Assembly: GCA_937967325.1 (NCBI GenBank)
Contig: CALBSQ010000025.1
Location: 1 to 64,000, forward strand
Origin: an uncultured Chloroflexota bacterium
Lineage (GTDB): Bacteria > Chloroflexota > UBA4733
Length of the DNA stretch: 64,000 nucleotides
Direction of reading: 5' to 3'
The position numbers were made by a program, and so were the translations under genes. Every line of letters starts with the position of its first letter. The first letter of the stretch is position 1. The notes beneath the pieces were generated by a model. It worked only from the letters and a program-made list of their open reading frames with translations. It had not been told where the DNA came from and searched no databases. Shown here piece by piece: positions 52,883-63,782 of this stretch.

Positions 52883-53044
52883 CTATATCGACCTGGAGCG
52901 ATTCCCGATGAAGAGGTTGTAAATGATGATGACAACCGCGATGACCAGCAAGATGTGAAAAATGCCTCCCAACGAACCCAAGATCAGTCCACCAAGCCAG
53001 ACGACGAGTACGATAACGGCGATCGTCCAGAGGATCCCAGTCAT
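52883..53044 (-). CDS. Small lmo0937-like membrane protein (DUF5670)
   Basis: 53 residues with ribosome site AAAGGAG. The sequence (ILWTIAVIVLVVWLGGLILG, then SLGGIFHILLVIAVVVII) has the two-helix pattern with a GGxxH centre of the lmo0937-type family, common small membrane proteins of unknown function in soil bacteria. It lies intact between two decayed loci. No neighbours are coupled to it. Confidence 0.8.
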   Translation of the reverse strand: MTGILWTIAVIVLVVWLGGLILGSLGGIFHILLVIAVVIIIYNLFIGNRSRSI

Positions 53045-53079
53045 TGGCGTCGCTCCTTTCCCGCGCTACGTGCAATTGA

Positions 53080-54357
53080 TCAGATGGTAGCACCCTGCAA
53101 CTGCCCAGCAGCAAGGGCAATGCCGGTAGGTCCCCAGTACCACGTGCCGCCTCGGACCGCCAGGCTTGGTTGTCGGGGGCGTACGATCCGATCGTGATCA
53201 TCCCCAGGGGGAACTCGCCGTCTTGCTGCTGGCCCGTGGCGTCGATCGCGGGGACGCGCTGGATGCTCGGCCGCCGGTACATCTCGGCGCGCAGGTCGTA
53301 CCGGCCAGGGGCAACACGGTCGAGCCGCACCGGCAGCGGATGCAGCGCGGCGCCAAGCTGGTCGGCGCGAGCGTTCGCGCGCCAGGTCAGGATGATCGCC
53401 TGGTGCAAACCGTCGAGATAGGACATTCGCCCCAGCGTGGTAGCCCCGGCATCCTCGAGCGCTTGCGCGACGTAGGCGGTGTGGACATCGTCGAAAATAT
53501 AGCCGGCGGACACACCGGCAGGTGGGAGGACCAGTGCGTTGGCGGGCAGGTCCGGACGCGCCGGCACATCGCGCAGCAAGTAGGCGAGCATCGGCTGGAT
53601 CACGGCGTCCGTGTGCAGCCAGAGGTTTCCCGTCGGCGCTGCTTGCCGGCCCAGGGCGGCGATGCGAGCGCTCGTGGCGTAGGGCACGCCGTAGTCCCAC
53701 ACGAACGGCGCCGGGAACAGGATGAGCTCGTAGTGTGGGTGGACGGGAACTGAGTGACGAAAGGACAGCAGGAGGGGGATGCACATGCAACCGAGGAGGA
53801 TCAGCAGGTATCGCGACTGCCGGCGGACCGCCGGGCGTGCCTTGCGCCCCCAGCCTTTGCCGCACCAGATGGCAGCTACCGCTATGGACAGCAACAGCAC
53901 AACAGCAGTCGCGACGCTGTGAGCGGCAAATAGGTGCGGGTAGCGCGTGAATTGGTCGTGGGGCACGCTCTCCAGCGTGTCGAGGCCGGCGCCGGTGGTC
54001 ACTTGCAGGAAGGCTCCCAGCGCCATGCCATCCAGGCTGGCGTGCTGGCCGGCAAGTTGGAGCAGCGTATGGGCGCCACCCCAGCTATGCGTTCTCTCGT
54101 AGGCCAGGTACGGCAGGAGTGGGGCCAATCCCACCAGCACGCCTGCCAGCATCTGAATCAGACGACCGGTTTCGACCATTTACCGGGCCGCCTCCGCCAC
54201 GGCGGCCTCGTCGGCCTTGAATTCCATATTGTCCAGCCGTGCCAGACGTGGTATGGCGGCGACCAGGGCCAGCAACGACAGGAGAAGGTATGGCTGGAGG
54301 CCGCTGGCGAGGCGCGGGCGCTGCCCGCTTGCGCGCTCAGCGATCAGGTTGGGAGCC
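53080..54357 (-). pseudogene. Decayed GT39-type membrane glycosyltransferase
   Basis: Three pieces remain. An N-terminal fragment (54180-54357) has one helix (YLLLSLLALVAAIPRLARLD) and the acidic loop NMEFKADEAAVAEAAR, ending in TAA. A second piece from an ATG at 54179 carries later membrane helices (VLVGLAPLLPYLAYERTHSW) and the soluble C-terminal region. A shift near 53165-53180, at a five-base C/G run, is needed to reach the natural end GGTWYWGPTGIALAAGQLQG at 53080. Several middle helices are missing, so the enzyme is inactive. Confidence 0.7.
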
Positions 54358-54358
54358 G

Positions 54359-54865
54359 TTAGCTATCCCGGTCCGGAACGGCAGGGCCGCCTCGGCGTGG
54401 AGCACTGGCGCTGGACTGCTCATCGTAGACCTGGCGGGTGATCTGCATGTGCCCGACGTGCATGGCCGTGTGCTCCAGCGCGTGGTAGACGGCCCAACGG
54501 ACCGTCATGGTCCGCCCGCGGCGCTCGCGCTGCTCGTCATATTGGGACGGCGGCAGGCTCTCCAGGCGGGCCTTCGAGCGCGCCAGCGACTCGTCCAGCA
54601 GTTGCTGCAGCTCCGCGGCGCTCCCGGCGGTGGCCGCGTGGGCAGCGGCCAGGCCGGGCGGGACCGGCTCCCCGGCGATCACGGTATCCAGCCAAAGTCG
54701 CTGCACCTCGACGATGTGGTGGACCAAGCCGGCCAGCGAGTCGCACGGCGTGCTGGCCGGCTTCCAGTTGAGGGCCTCCTGTGAGGCGCCCTGCAGGGCG
54801 TGCCCGGCGAAGGTGTGCTGATCTTCCAAGAGCCGGATGATCTCCGTGGCCTCAGGCGTTGCCAT
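54359..54865 (-). CDS. DinB superfamily protein
   Basis: 168 residues; AGAGGAG precedes the ATG. It is a four-helix bundle with the metal triad likely His50 (LVHHIVEVQ), His132 and His136 (YHALEHTAMHVGHM). DinB-like proteins include thiol-dependent transferases such as bacillithiol or mycothiol S-transferases, and many have unknown roles. The stop abuts the remnant GT39 gene. Confidence 0.88.
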   Translation of the reverse strand: MATPEATEIIRLLEDQHTFAGHALQGASQEALNWKPASTPCDSLAGLVHHIVEVQRLWLDTVIAGEPVPPGLAAAHAATAGSAAELQQLLDESLARSKARLESLPPSQYDEQRERRGRTMTVRWAVYHALEHTAMHVGHMQITRQVYDEQSSASAPRRGGPAVPDRDS

Positions 54866-54951
54866 TGCTGCTCCTCTATGCTAATTCCTCATGTGCCGCC
54901 GCCGCAATGATAGCGACCGAGAGATCAGCGTAGCGGAGGATCCTCGCGCGG

Positions 54952-56880
<1,929 letters not shown>

Positions 56881-57228
56881 TCAGGTGATCCTAACGATGC
56901 TGTTTCGCCGGGTGCTCCGTCCATGATGCTGGAGCCTTCGCGATTATGGCGCATGGGCGACCAACTAGCAAGCGGAGACGGAAGGTATTCGCCTTGAGAT
57001 GCCATCGGCACAGTTCTGGGAGAGCGCAAATGGCCAGCCCACACTACTGCCGCGGCAACGTTTTGCGCGTCCACTGGAGAGCTCAGCGTCCCGGTGGCGG
57101 CCGCTTCTGGCGACGCAATACGTTGCGGCACACTCTTCGCGTCAAACCGCTTGAGATCAAGGCAAACATCGGATACCGTTAGGTACCTTGTTCGCTCGCT
57201 GTGCGCAACCTTCGACGGAGGCCCCCTG
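56881..57228. other. Divergent intergenic region, no feature seen
   Basis: 348 bases between recQ and the S9 peptidase gene. Short frames occur on both strands but none has a ribosome site plus a recognisable protein. No clear promoter or repeat was found. Confidence 0.5.
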
Positions 57229-59175
57229 ATGCCCGAGGTTACACCGGAGATGATTGCCGATCTGCCCACGCTGTTTGGCGTGGCCGTCTCTCCCGACGGG
57301 CGTCAGGTGGTCTATGTGCAGGGGCGGAGCAGTAAGCGCGACGAGCATGGGAGCAGCACCGTGTGGGTCGCGCCGATCGATGGCTCGAGCCCGCCGCGCC
57401 AGTTCACGTCGGGAACGACCGTGGACTACCAGCCGCGCTGGTCGCCGGACGGGCGGCAGATCGCCTTCCTCTCCGACCGGGCCAAACGGGGCACGGCGCA
57501 GCTCTACCTGATCGCTGCCGATGGTGGCGAGGCGCGGGCGCTCACCAATGTGGACAACAAGAAGCCTGTCTTAGGTTTCGCCTGGTCGCCCGGCGGCGGG
57601 CACATCGCCTTCTTGAGCGCGGACGAGCCGACGGCCGAGGATGACCGGCGCGAGAAGGAGCGCGACGACGCCGACGTCTGGGGCGAGCGCTGGCCACACG
57701 CCCGGCTGCGCCTGCTCTCGCTCGCGACGAATGAGGTGACCACACTGGCTGCCGGCAATCGCCACATCGCCGCGCTGAGCTGGTCGCCCGGCGGCACGGA
57801 GGTCGCCTATCTGGTTTGGCGAACCCCCACCATGGAGTCGTTCGGCCAGGACGGCGTCATCGAGCGCGTGGCCATCACCGGCGGCGATAGCCACGTGATC
57901 TGTCGCTTCCCCTGCTCCGTCGACGCGCTGACCTGGTCGGAGGACGGCAAGATGTTGCTCTTTCTGGCTCCGGCGGCGCAGCGACCGCAGTCGTCGTCGG
58001 CCGTCTACGCCGTGCCGGCGCGGGGCGGCGAGCCGCGGCGGATCGCCTTCGGTGACCAGAGCTGCGCTATGGGCCTGGATCGCCCACCCGGGTCGTCACG
58101 CCCGCTGGCGGCGGAAGCGTTGGGCCTGGAGACGCGCCTCTGCTGGCTCGACCCGGCGACGGGCGCCAGTGTGCCGTTCTACCCGTCTCGACCCGAGGAC
58201 GGTGAGGCGGAGCTCGGGAACTGGTCGGTGCGCACGCCCGACAGCCAGGCAGTGGCGCTGGCGATGGTGCGCAGCGCCGGCGATCGTCCTCCTGAAGTCT
58301 GGGCCGGTCGCTCCGACGATTCGTCTGCCGCCCCAGTGCTGCGCCAGATCTCACATCATCAGACTTCGCTCGACGGCGTGACCTTTGGACACCAGGAGCC
58401 CTTCCGTTGGACTGCTCCCGACGGGTGGGACCTCGACGGCATCCTGGTGCGCCCAGCCGATGCGGCAGGTGGCCGCGCGCTGCCTACGGTGGTGCTGGTA
58501 CACGGCGGCCCCTATGGCCGCTGGGGGCAGGGCTTCCACCTGAATTGGGGGGACTGGGCGCAATGGCTGGCGCTGGCCGGCTACGCGGTGCTCATGCCCA
58601 ATCCGCGCGGCGGCTTCGGGCACGGCGAGCGCTTCGCCGCCGCGGCGCGGGGCGACGTGGGCGGCGCTGATTACCGGGACGTGCTGTCCGCCGTCGACGC
58701 GGCTGTCGAGCGGGGCATCACCGATCCCGACCGGCTCGGCATCGGCGGCTGGAGCCAAGGCGGCTTCATGACGGCGTGGGCCGTCACGCAGACGCGCCGC
58801 TTCAAGGCCGGCGTCATGGGCGCGGGCGTGAGCGACTGGGGCATGATGGTGACGACCAGCGACGTCCCCGACTTCGAGCGGGCGCTGGGCGGCAGCGCGC
58901 CATGGGATGGCATTGGGCCGCATCGCCACGCCGAGCTGAGCCCGATCTCCTTCGCCCGCTCGGTGACGACGCCGCTGCTGATCCTGCACGGCCAGCGCGA
59001 CGAGCGCGTGCCGCTGAGCCAGGCCATTGGCTTCCATCGCGCCCTGCGCGAGGTCGACGTGCCCAGCCAGCTCGTCGTCTACCCCCGCGAGCCGCACGGC
59101 GTCGGCGAGCGCGCCCACCAGATCGACCTGCTCAAGCGCGTGCGCGCCTGGTACGACCGCTGGCTGCGGGCCTGA
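57229..59175 (+). CDS. S9 family prolyl-oligopeptidase-like peptidase
   Basis: 648 residues from the ATG at 57229 (GGAGG seven bases upstream). The N-terminal beta-propeller shows TolB-like blades (VSPDGRQVVYVQ, WSPDGRQIAFLSDRA, WSPGGTEVAYLVW). The alpha/beta hydrolase half has LVHGGPYGRWG, Ser509 in GGWSQGG, Asp591 in GQRDERVP and His623 in REPHGVG. It hydrolyses short peptides, probably in the cytoplasm since no signal is seen. It stands alone. Confidence 0.93.
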   Translation: MPEVTPEMIADLPTLFGVAVSPDGRQVVYVQGRSSKRDEHGSSTVWVAPIDGSSPPRQFTSGTTVDYQPRWSPDGRQIAFLSDRAKRGTAQLYLIAADGGEARALTNVDNKKPVLGFAWSPGGGHIAFLSADEPTAEDDRREKERDDADVWGERWPHARLRLLSLATNEVTTLAAGNRHIAALSWSPGGTEVAYLVWRTPTMESFGQDGVIERVAITGGDSHVICRFPCSVDALTWSEDGKMLLFLAPAAQRPQSSSAVYAVPARGGEPRRIAFGDQSCAMGLDRPPGSSRPLAAEALGLETRLCWLDPATGASVPFYPSRPEDGEAELGNWSVRTPDSQAVALAMVRSAGDRPPEVWAGRSDDSSAAPVLRQISHHQTSLDGVTFGHQEPFRWTAPDGWDLDGILVRPADAAGGRALPTVVLVHGGPYGRWGQGFHLNWGDWAQWLALAGYAVLMPNPRGGFGHGERFAAAARGDVGGADYRDVLSAVDAAVERGITDPDRLGIGGWSQGGFMTAWAVTQTRRFKAGVMGAGVSDWGMMVTTSDVPDFERALGGSAPWDGIGPHRHAELSPISFARSVTTPLLILHGQRDERVPLSQAIGFHRALREVDVPSQLVVYPREPHGVGERAHQIDLLKRVRAWYDRWLRA

Positions 59176-59201
59176 AGCCGCGCCGTTCCCTGCCTGGCGG
59201 G

Positions 59202-59229
59202 ATTGATCAGATACGGTGTACCGTATAAG
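59202..59229 (+). promoter_or_regulatory. Palindromic operator overlapping a -10 box upstream of SBP-8
   Basis: ATACGGT-GT-ACCGTAT (59211-59226) has seven-base exact half-sites with a two-base centre. The right half overlaps TATAAG (59224-59229), a five-of-six -10 match, with ATTGAT at 59202 as a poor -35. A repressor bound here would block transcription of SBP-8 and SBP-9. The half-sites suit a TetR- or GntR-type dimer. Confidence 0.6.
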
Positions 59230-59310
59230 CTAGGGGGTGGCGTGGTATTTCGCCGTCCGGCCGACTACGCCACGTGTGCGCTACAGGGTCCCAGGAAAGG
59301 AATTGTCGCC

Positions 59311-60798
59311 GTGCGCTTTCTACTCTCTCGACGGCGTCTCGTGTTGAGCGGGCTGGCATCGGTCGCCGGCCTCACGAGCGCAGCGCTCCTCGCCGCCTGC
59401 GGCGGGGCGAGCGGGCCAACGACCTCCGCGTCGTCGGCGGCCGCCACCGCGGCCGCGACATCGGCCAGCGTTGCCGCGCCAACTACGGGATCGTCGGCCC
59501 CGACGCCGGCAACCTCGGCATCGTCCTCCGCGACTGCGTCGGCGAGCCAGGCCGCCACGACGAGCGCCAGCGCCTCGAGTCAATCCGCGCCGACGAGCAC
59601 CGCCTCGGCCGCCCCCGCCGGGAAGGGCGTGACCATCGAGCTCCTGTACGTGTCGGACCCGGGCGAGAAGGTGGAGCACGTGACCTGGATGCAACGCTAT
59701 CACGAGCTGCACCCCGATGTTACGATCGACGGCAGCCTCTTGCCCGAAGATCAAGCATTTTATGACAAGATCACGGCGATGGCCGCCGGTGGGACGCCGC
59801 CCGACTTGTCCTACGTCCACCCGGCTTTCCTGGCCGGCTTCGCCGCCAAGGGGCTGCTCGTCCCGATCGAGCCGTTCGTCGCGCGGGATACCACGGCGAA
59901 CATGGCCGACTTCTACCAGACCACGCTGGAGTACTACCACTATAAGGGCAAGTACTACGGGTTGCCGTACTACTCCGGGCCCTCGGTGACCTATTTCAAC
60001 AAGACGCTGTTCCAGAAGCTCAGCCTGAAGACGCCGGACGCCTACGACCAGGAAGGGAACTGGACCTGGCAGACGATGCTGGAGGTGGCGCAGAAGCTCA
60101 CCCAGACCAGCGATCCCAATGCCAAGACGTACGGCTACGGCGGCACCTCCTCCTCCTTGCACTGGATGAACATTGCCATCTGGGGGAACGGCGGCGAGGT
60201 GTGGGACGAGCCGATGAGCACGATGCTGCTCGATCATCCGGAGGCGGCGGACGCCGTTCAGTTCCAGGCGGACCTCTCCGCCAAGTACAAGGTCGTGGGC
60301 GGCGACTTCGTTAAGGGCACCCAGGGCATCAGCTATGGCATCCGCGGCGACGTGCCCGCCTACAAGGATGTCCACTTCGACCTCGGGCTGGCTGGGATTC
60401 CCCAGGGGGTCAAAGGTCGCTTCTGTCGCAACGGGCCCAACGCCTTCCCGATATACCAGGCCAGCAAACATCAGGAGGAGTCCTGGGGCTATGCCAACTG
60501 GATCACCCAGACGGAGGCGCAGGGCATCGGCTTTACCTTGAAGCGGTCGGTGCCATCCCGGCAGTCCATTGCCCAGTCTGGAGCGTTCGAGCAGTCGCTG
60601 TATCCGTGGGAGAGCGCGGCGATCTATCGCGATGCTTCCGACAAGGTGCGGGGCTTCCCGTTGCCAAGCACCTACGGTGACATCAACAGCGCCTTCGGCG
60701 CTGCCTACAAGCAGGCCGCGGCGGGGACCATCACGGCGCTGGATGCCATCAAGGCCGCGATGCCGGCGATGGACGCCGCCCTCGCCAAGAAGGCGTAG
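59311..60798 (+). CDS. Extracellular solute-binding protein family 1, Tat lipoprotein (SBP-8)
   Basis: 495 residues from the GTG at 59311 (AAAGGA nine bases upstream); the in-frame ATG at 59203 sits inside the promoter-operator. The signal has SRRRLVLSG (6-14) and lipobox Cys30. A linker of about 75 Ala/Ser/Thr residues leads to VTIELLYVSDPGEKVEHVTW. Other features are GGTPPDLSYVHPAFLAGFA and GKYYGLPYYSGPSVTYFNKT. SBP-9 follows 148 bases later on the same strand. No permease is present. Confidence 0.92.
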   Translation: MRFLLSRRRLVLSGLASVAGLTSAALLAACGGASGPTTSASSAAATAAATSASVAAPTTGSSAPTPATSASSSATASASQAATTSASASSQSAPTSTASAAPAGKGVTIELLYVSDPGEKVEHVTWMQRYHELHPDVTIDGSLLPEDQAFYDKITAMAAGGTPPDLSYVHPAFLAGFAAKGLLVPIEPFVARDTTANMADFYQTTLEYYHYKGKYYGLPYYSGPSVTYFNKTLFQKLSLKTPDAYDQEGNWTWQTMLEVAQKLTQTSDPNAKTYGYGGTSSSLHWMNIAIWGNGGEVWDEPMSTMLLDHPEAADAVQFQADLSAKYKVVGGDFVKGTQGISYGIRGDVPAYKDVHFDLGLAGIPQGVKGRFCRNGPNAFPIYQASKHQEESWGYANWITQTEAQGIGFTLKRSVPSRQSIAQSGAFEQSLYPWESAAIYRDASDKVRGFPLPSTYGDINSAFGAAYKQAAAGTITALDAIKAAMPAMDAALAKKA

Positions 60799-60946
60799 GA
60801 TGAGCGCCACTTGCGCCTTGCGTTCAATGTGACGGTCTCATTATCATCTCTAGGTCACTGACTTGCCTCAGTGTTACTTGGAGCGGTAGGGAGCGCCCGC
60901 CATGGCTGGACTCCTTCCCGCTCCCAACGTGGAGAAGGAAACGAGC

Positions 60947-62458
60947 ATGTCTCACCTATCGCCTCGGGGCGCCGGAACACCGCGGAGCCGGCGTGCCCTG
61001 CTTGCCCTGGGTATAAGTGGTATCGCGAGCGTCGCGCTACTTGCCGCCTGTGGCTCGTCGGCCGTCGCGACCGCGCCGGCGCAGTCTGTCGCGTCGAGCG
61101 CGGGCGGCAGCGCTTCGTCGGCGGCAGCCGCGTCGAGCGCTCCGGCAACAACAGCGACGGCAGCGTCCAGCGCGGCTTCCACGACCTCGGCCGCGAGCTC
61201 GGCGCCAGTAGCATCGGCATCCGCTGGATCGAAGGCAGCGGTCACAATCCAGTGGGCCACGCGAACCGTCCAGGCCTGGAAGGATATCTGGCCGGCGGCG
61301 GTGAAGCTGTACCAACAGCAACAGCCCGGCGTGACCGTGCAGTTGACGGAGCCCAAGGACTCGGACCTGAAGGCCTACCTGATTGCCTGGGCCGGGGGCA
61401 CTGGGCCGGATGTGGCGGCCATCTGGGGGACCAACCTGGTGACGGCCGGCCGCAACGGGCAACTGCTCATCCAGGACTCCTACATCGCGCGCGACAAGTT
61501 CCCGACCGACGACTACGTACCCTACCAGCTCAAGGCCATGCAATGGCAGGGGCATCAGTTCTCGCTGCCTATGTACATCAACGTCTACCCGCTCTACTAC
61601 AACAAGGCGGCGTTCCAGCGCAAGGGCGTCCCCTTCCCCGACGGGACGTGGACCTGGCAGACCTTTCAGGACACGCTCACCAAGTTCACCGATGCCAACG
61701 CCGGCCTGTATGGCGCGCCGGTGTTCCAGAGTTGGGGGCCGGGCTACGCCACCGTCTACGCCGACGGTGGCAGCCTGGAGGATCCCAATGATCCCAAGAA
61801 AGTGGGGTGGGCCGGCCCACAAGCGCTGGATGCCTTCCAGTGGACCTACGATCGCATCTGGAAGGACCGCACGATCATCATCGAAGGGACCGATGCCTGG
61901 AAGGCGATGGGAGTGAAAGATCGCGCCCAGGCTTTTACCTCGGGCAAGCTGGCTATGATGGTGGAGGGGTCCGCCAACCCAAAGCAGCTCGCCGACGCCT
62001 ATCCCCAGCAGGTGCAGGACTGGGACCTGGCCCTCTCCGTCAAGGGTCCGGCGAAGCGCGCCGCCTCCGGCTCGATCGACGCCTGGGGCCTCTGGGACGC
62101 CACCAAGGACAAGGACGCGGTGTGGGAGTTCAACAAGTTCCTACAGAGCGCCGGCTACCTCGACCTGCAGTGTCAGTTGGGCGCGATGCAGCACCCGCGC
62201 GGCTCAATGCAGGACCGCTACGTGCAGCTCATGAAGCAGCAGTATCCGGCGCTGGCCGACAAGAACCTGGAGGCGTTCGCGGACGTCGTGCGCAACAAGT
62301 ATGCCTACCCCAACGGCGGCATCTTCGCGAAGGACCAGCAGTGCTGGGACCTCTACACCCAGGCCTACACCAACTCGATCATGAAGAACCAACAGCCGGT
62401 GAAGGCGGCGTTCGAGGACGCCGCGCGACAAGCTGAGGGCGTGCTGGCCCAGCCGTAG
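60947..62458 (+). CDS. Extracellular solute-binding protein family 1, Tat lipoprotein (SBP-9)
   Basis: 503 residues from the ATG at 60947 (GGAGAAGGAA upstream). The signal has SRRALLALG (14-22) and lipobox Cys35. An Ala/Ser/Thr linker of about 65 residues precedes VTIQWATRTVQAWKDIWPAA. It has GGTGPDVAAIWGTNLVTAG and FSLPMYINVYPLYYNKAAF. It is only distantly similar to SBP-8, so this is a tandem of different binders rather than a recent copy. It converges with the aminotransferase gene (19 bases between stops). Confidence 0.92.
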   Translation: MSHLSPRGAGTPRSRRALLALGISGIASVALLAACGSSAVATAPAQSVASSAGGSASSAAAASSAPATTATAASSAASTTSAASSAPVASASAGSKAAVTIQWATRTVQAWKDIWPAAVKLYQQQQPGVTVQLTEPKDSDLKAYLIAWAGGTGPDVAAIWGTNLVTAGRNGQLLIQDSYIARDKFPTDDYVPYQLKAMQWQGHQFSLPMYINVYPLYYNKAAFQRKGVPFPDGTWTWQTFQDTLTKFTDANAGLYGAPVFQSWGPGYATVYADGGSLEDPNDPKKVGWAGPQALDAFQWTYDRIWKDRTIIIEGTDAWKAMGVKDRAQAFTSGKLAMMVEGSANPKQLADAYPQQVQDWDLALSVKGPAKRAASGSIDAWGLWDATKDKDAVWEFNKFLQSAGYLDLQCQLGAMQHPRGSMQDRYVQLMKQQYPALADKNLEAFADVVRNKYAYPNGGIFAKDQQCWDLYTQAYTNSIMKNQQPVKAAFEDAARQAEGVLAQP

Positions 62459-62477
62459 TGACGGCGCCAAAGGCTGA

Positions 62478-63782
62478 TCAGGCCAGCGCGCCCGTGACCT
62501 TGGCAAAAGCGCGTACCACGTCGCGCGCATCCTGGTCCGTGTACTCCGGTGAGACGGCGAGAATGAGGGCGCGGGACAACAGGTCCTCCGTCCGCGGGCA
62601 AAGGCCGGGCGGGTAGGGCCTGCCGCCCTGCCGGAGCAGCGGCGTCCCGTTGGTCCAGACGGGCTGGAGCGACTGCAGTTGGGGCAGCGCATACACCGGC
62701 TTGCCGCCGTAGATCCAGGACAGGGGCACTCCTTCCGCACGGAGCGCCGTTTGATAGGCGCCGGCGGCAGCGGCGTCAGGGAAGATCACGCCCACGGCGA
62801 TGCCGCAATCGCCCTCGGGATCGGGCACAGCGCGGAGTCCGAACGGCGGCGTCGCGCGTCCCGCGCGGATCTCGCGCAGCCCCCGGATGATGGTGTGCTG
62901 CGCTTGCCGCGTACGTTGCAGCACTTGATCTAGCTTGCGCACCTGCGCCAGGGCGACGGCCCCGGTGAGCTCATTCATCCGGAACGCGGCGCCGACAAAG
63001 GGCTCGAGCGCGGGTGGCGAGAGGGGCGATCCCACCGGCTCGTTCAGCGACGCCGGAACACCGCCGGCGCGGAGGCTGCCGTGGTCGTGATAGCGGACGG
63101 CTCGCTCGTACACGATGGGATCACCGGTGAGCGCTACCCCACCTTCACCGGCGGTGATCACCTTCACGCTTTGGAGCGAGTAGATGCCGGCGTCGCCGAA
63201 AGTGCCGACGGCTTGCCCCCGGAACATCGAGCCGCAGCTCCAGGCGCCGTTCTCCAGCACCAGCAGGTCGTGGCGGCGCGCTACCTCCACGATGGCGTCG
63301 ATGCGGCAGGCGGCCCCATGGACGTGGAGGGGCATCACCACGCGTGTCCGTTCCGAGATGCGTCGCTCGAAGTTGGCCGGGTCGAGTCCGAAACCCTCGT
63401 CGATCTCGGCGAACACCGGCACGGCTCCGAGACGCAGCGCCGCCTCTGGCGAAGAGATGAAGTTCAGCGCCGGCATGATGACTTCGTCGCCCGGCCCGAT
63501 GCCCAGGCCGGCCAGCGCCACCTCCAGGGCTGCAGTGCCCGACGTCACTGCCAGCGCGTATTTGCTCCCCGTCCGCCGGCACAGCTCGCGTTCGAAGGCG
63601 GCCACCCGAGTGGGCGGCGTCATGCCGGACACTCGCGAGAGGGACCGCCCCTCCAGGACTGCCAGCACCTCGGCCTTCTCCTCCTCGCCGACCATGCGCG
63701 TACCGATGAACCCGGCTGGCAGCGGCGTCGTCCTTATCGGCGGCCCGCCGTCCCGCGCTAATCGTTCCAACTCTGTCGGCAC
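62478..63782 (-). CDS. DegT/DnrJ/EryC1/StrS-type aminotransferase
   Basis: 434 residues from the GTG at 63782, chosen for AAAGGAG six bases upstream; a start at 63815 would add 11 residues. Features of the sugar-aminotransferase family are AVTSGTAALEVALAGLGIGPG, DEVIMPALNFISSPEAAL, VVMPLHVHG and the PLP lysine Lys207 in YSLQSVKVITAGEGG. The usual Glu-Asp before the PLP site is Glu177-Asn178. It would transfer an amino group to a nucleotide-linked keto sugar, or act on another ketone. No sugar-nucleotide genes are adjacent. Confidence 0.88.
   Translation of the reverse strand: MPTELERLARDGGPPIRTTPLPAGFIGTRMVGEEEKAEVLAVLEGRSLSRVSGMTPPTRVAAFERELCRRTGSKYALAVTSGTAALEVALAGLGIGPGDEVIMPALNFISSPEAALRLGAVPVFAEIDEGFGLDPANFERRISERTRVVMPLHVHGAACRIDAIVEVARRHDLLVLENGAWSCGSMFRGQAVGTFGDAGIYSLQSVKVITAGEGGVALTGDPIVYERAVRYHDHGSLRAGGVPASLNEPVGSPLSPPALEPFVGAAFRMNELTGAVALAQVRKLDQVLQRTRQAQHTIIRGLREIRAGRATPPFGLRAVPDPEGDCGIAVGVIFPDAAAAGAYQTALRAEGVPLSWIYGGKPVYALPQLQSLQPVWTNGTPLLRQGGRPYPPGLCPRTEDLLSRALILAVSPEYTDQDARDVVRAFAKVTGALA

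Noticed and set aside
59203..59310. SBP-8 start at the ATG at 59203
   Set aside because: It lies within the promoter-operator and would put 36 residues without signal character before the twin-arginine signal.
59320..60810. 496-codon minus-strand open frame opposite SBP-8
   Set aside because: Antisense frame without domain matches; SBP-8 has signal, lipobox and family motifs.
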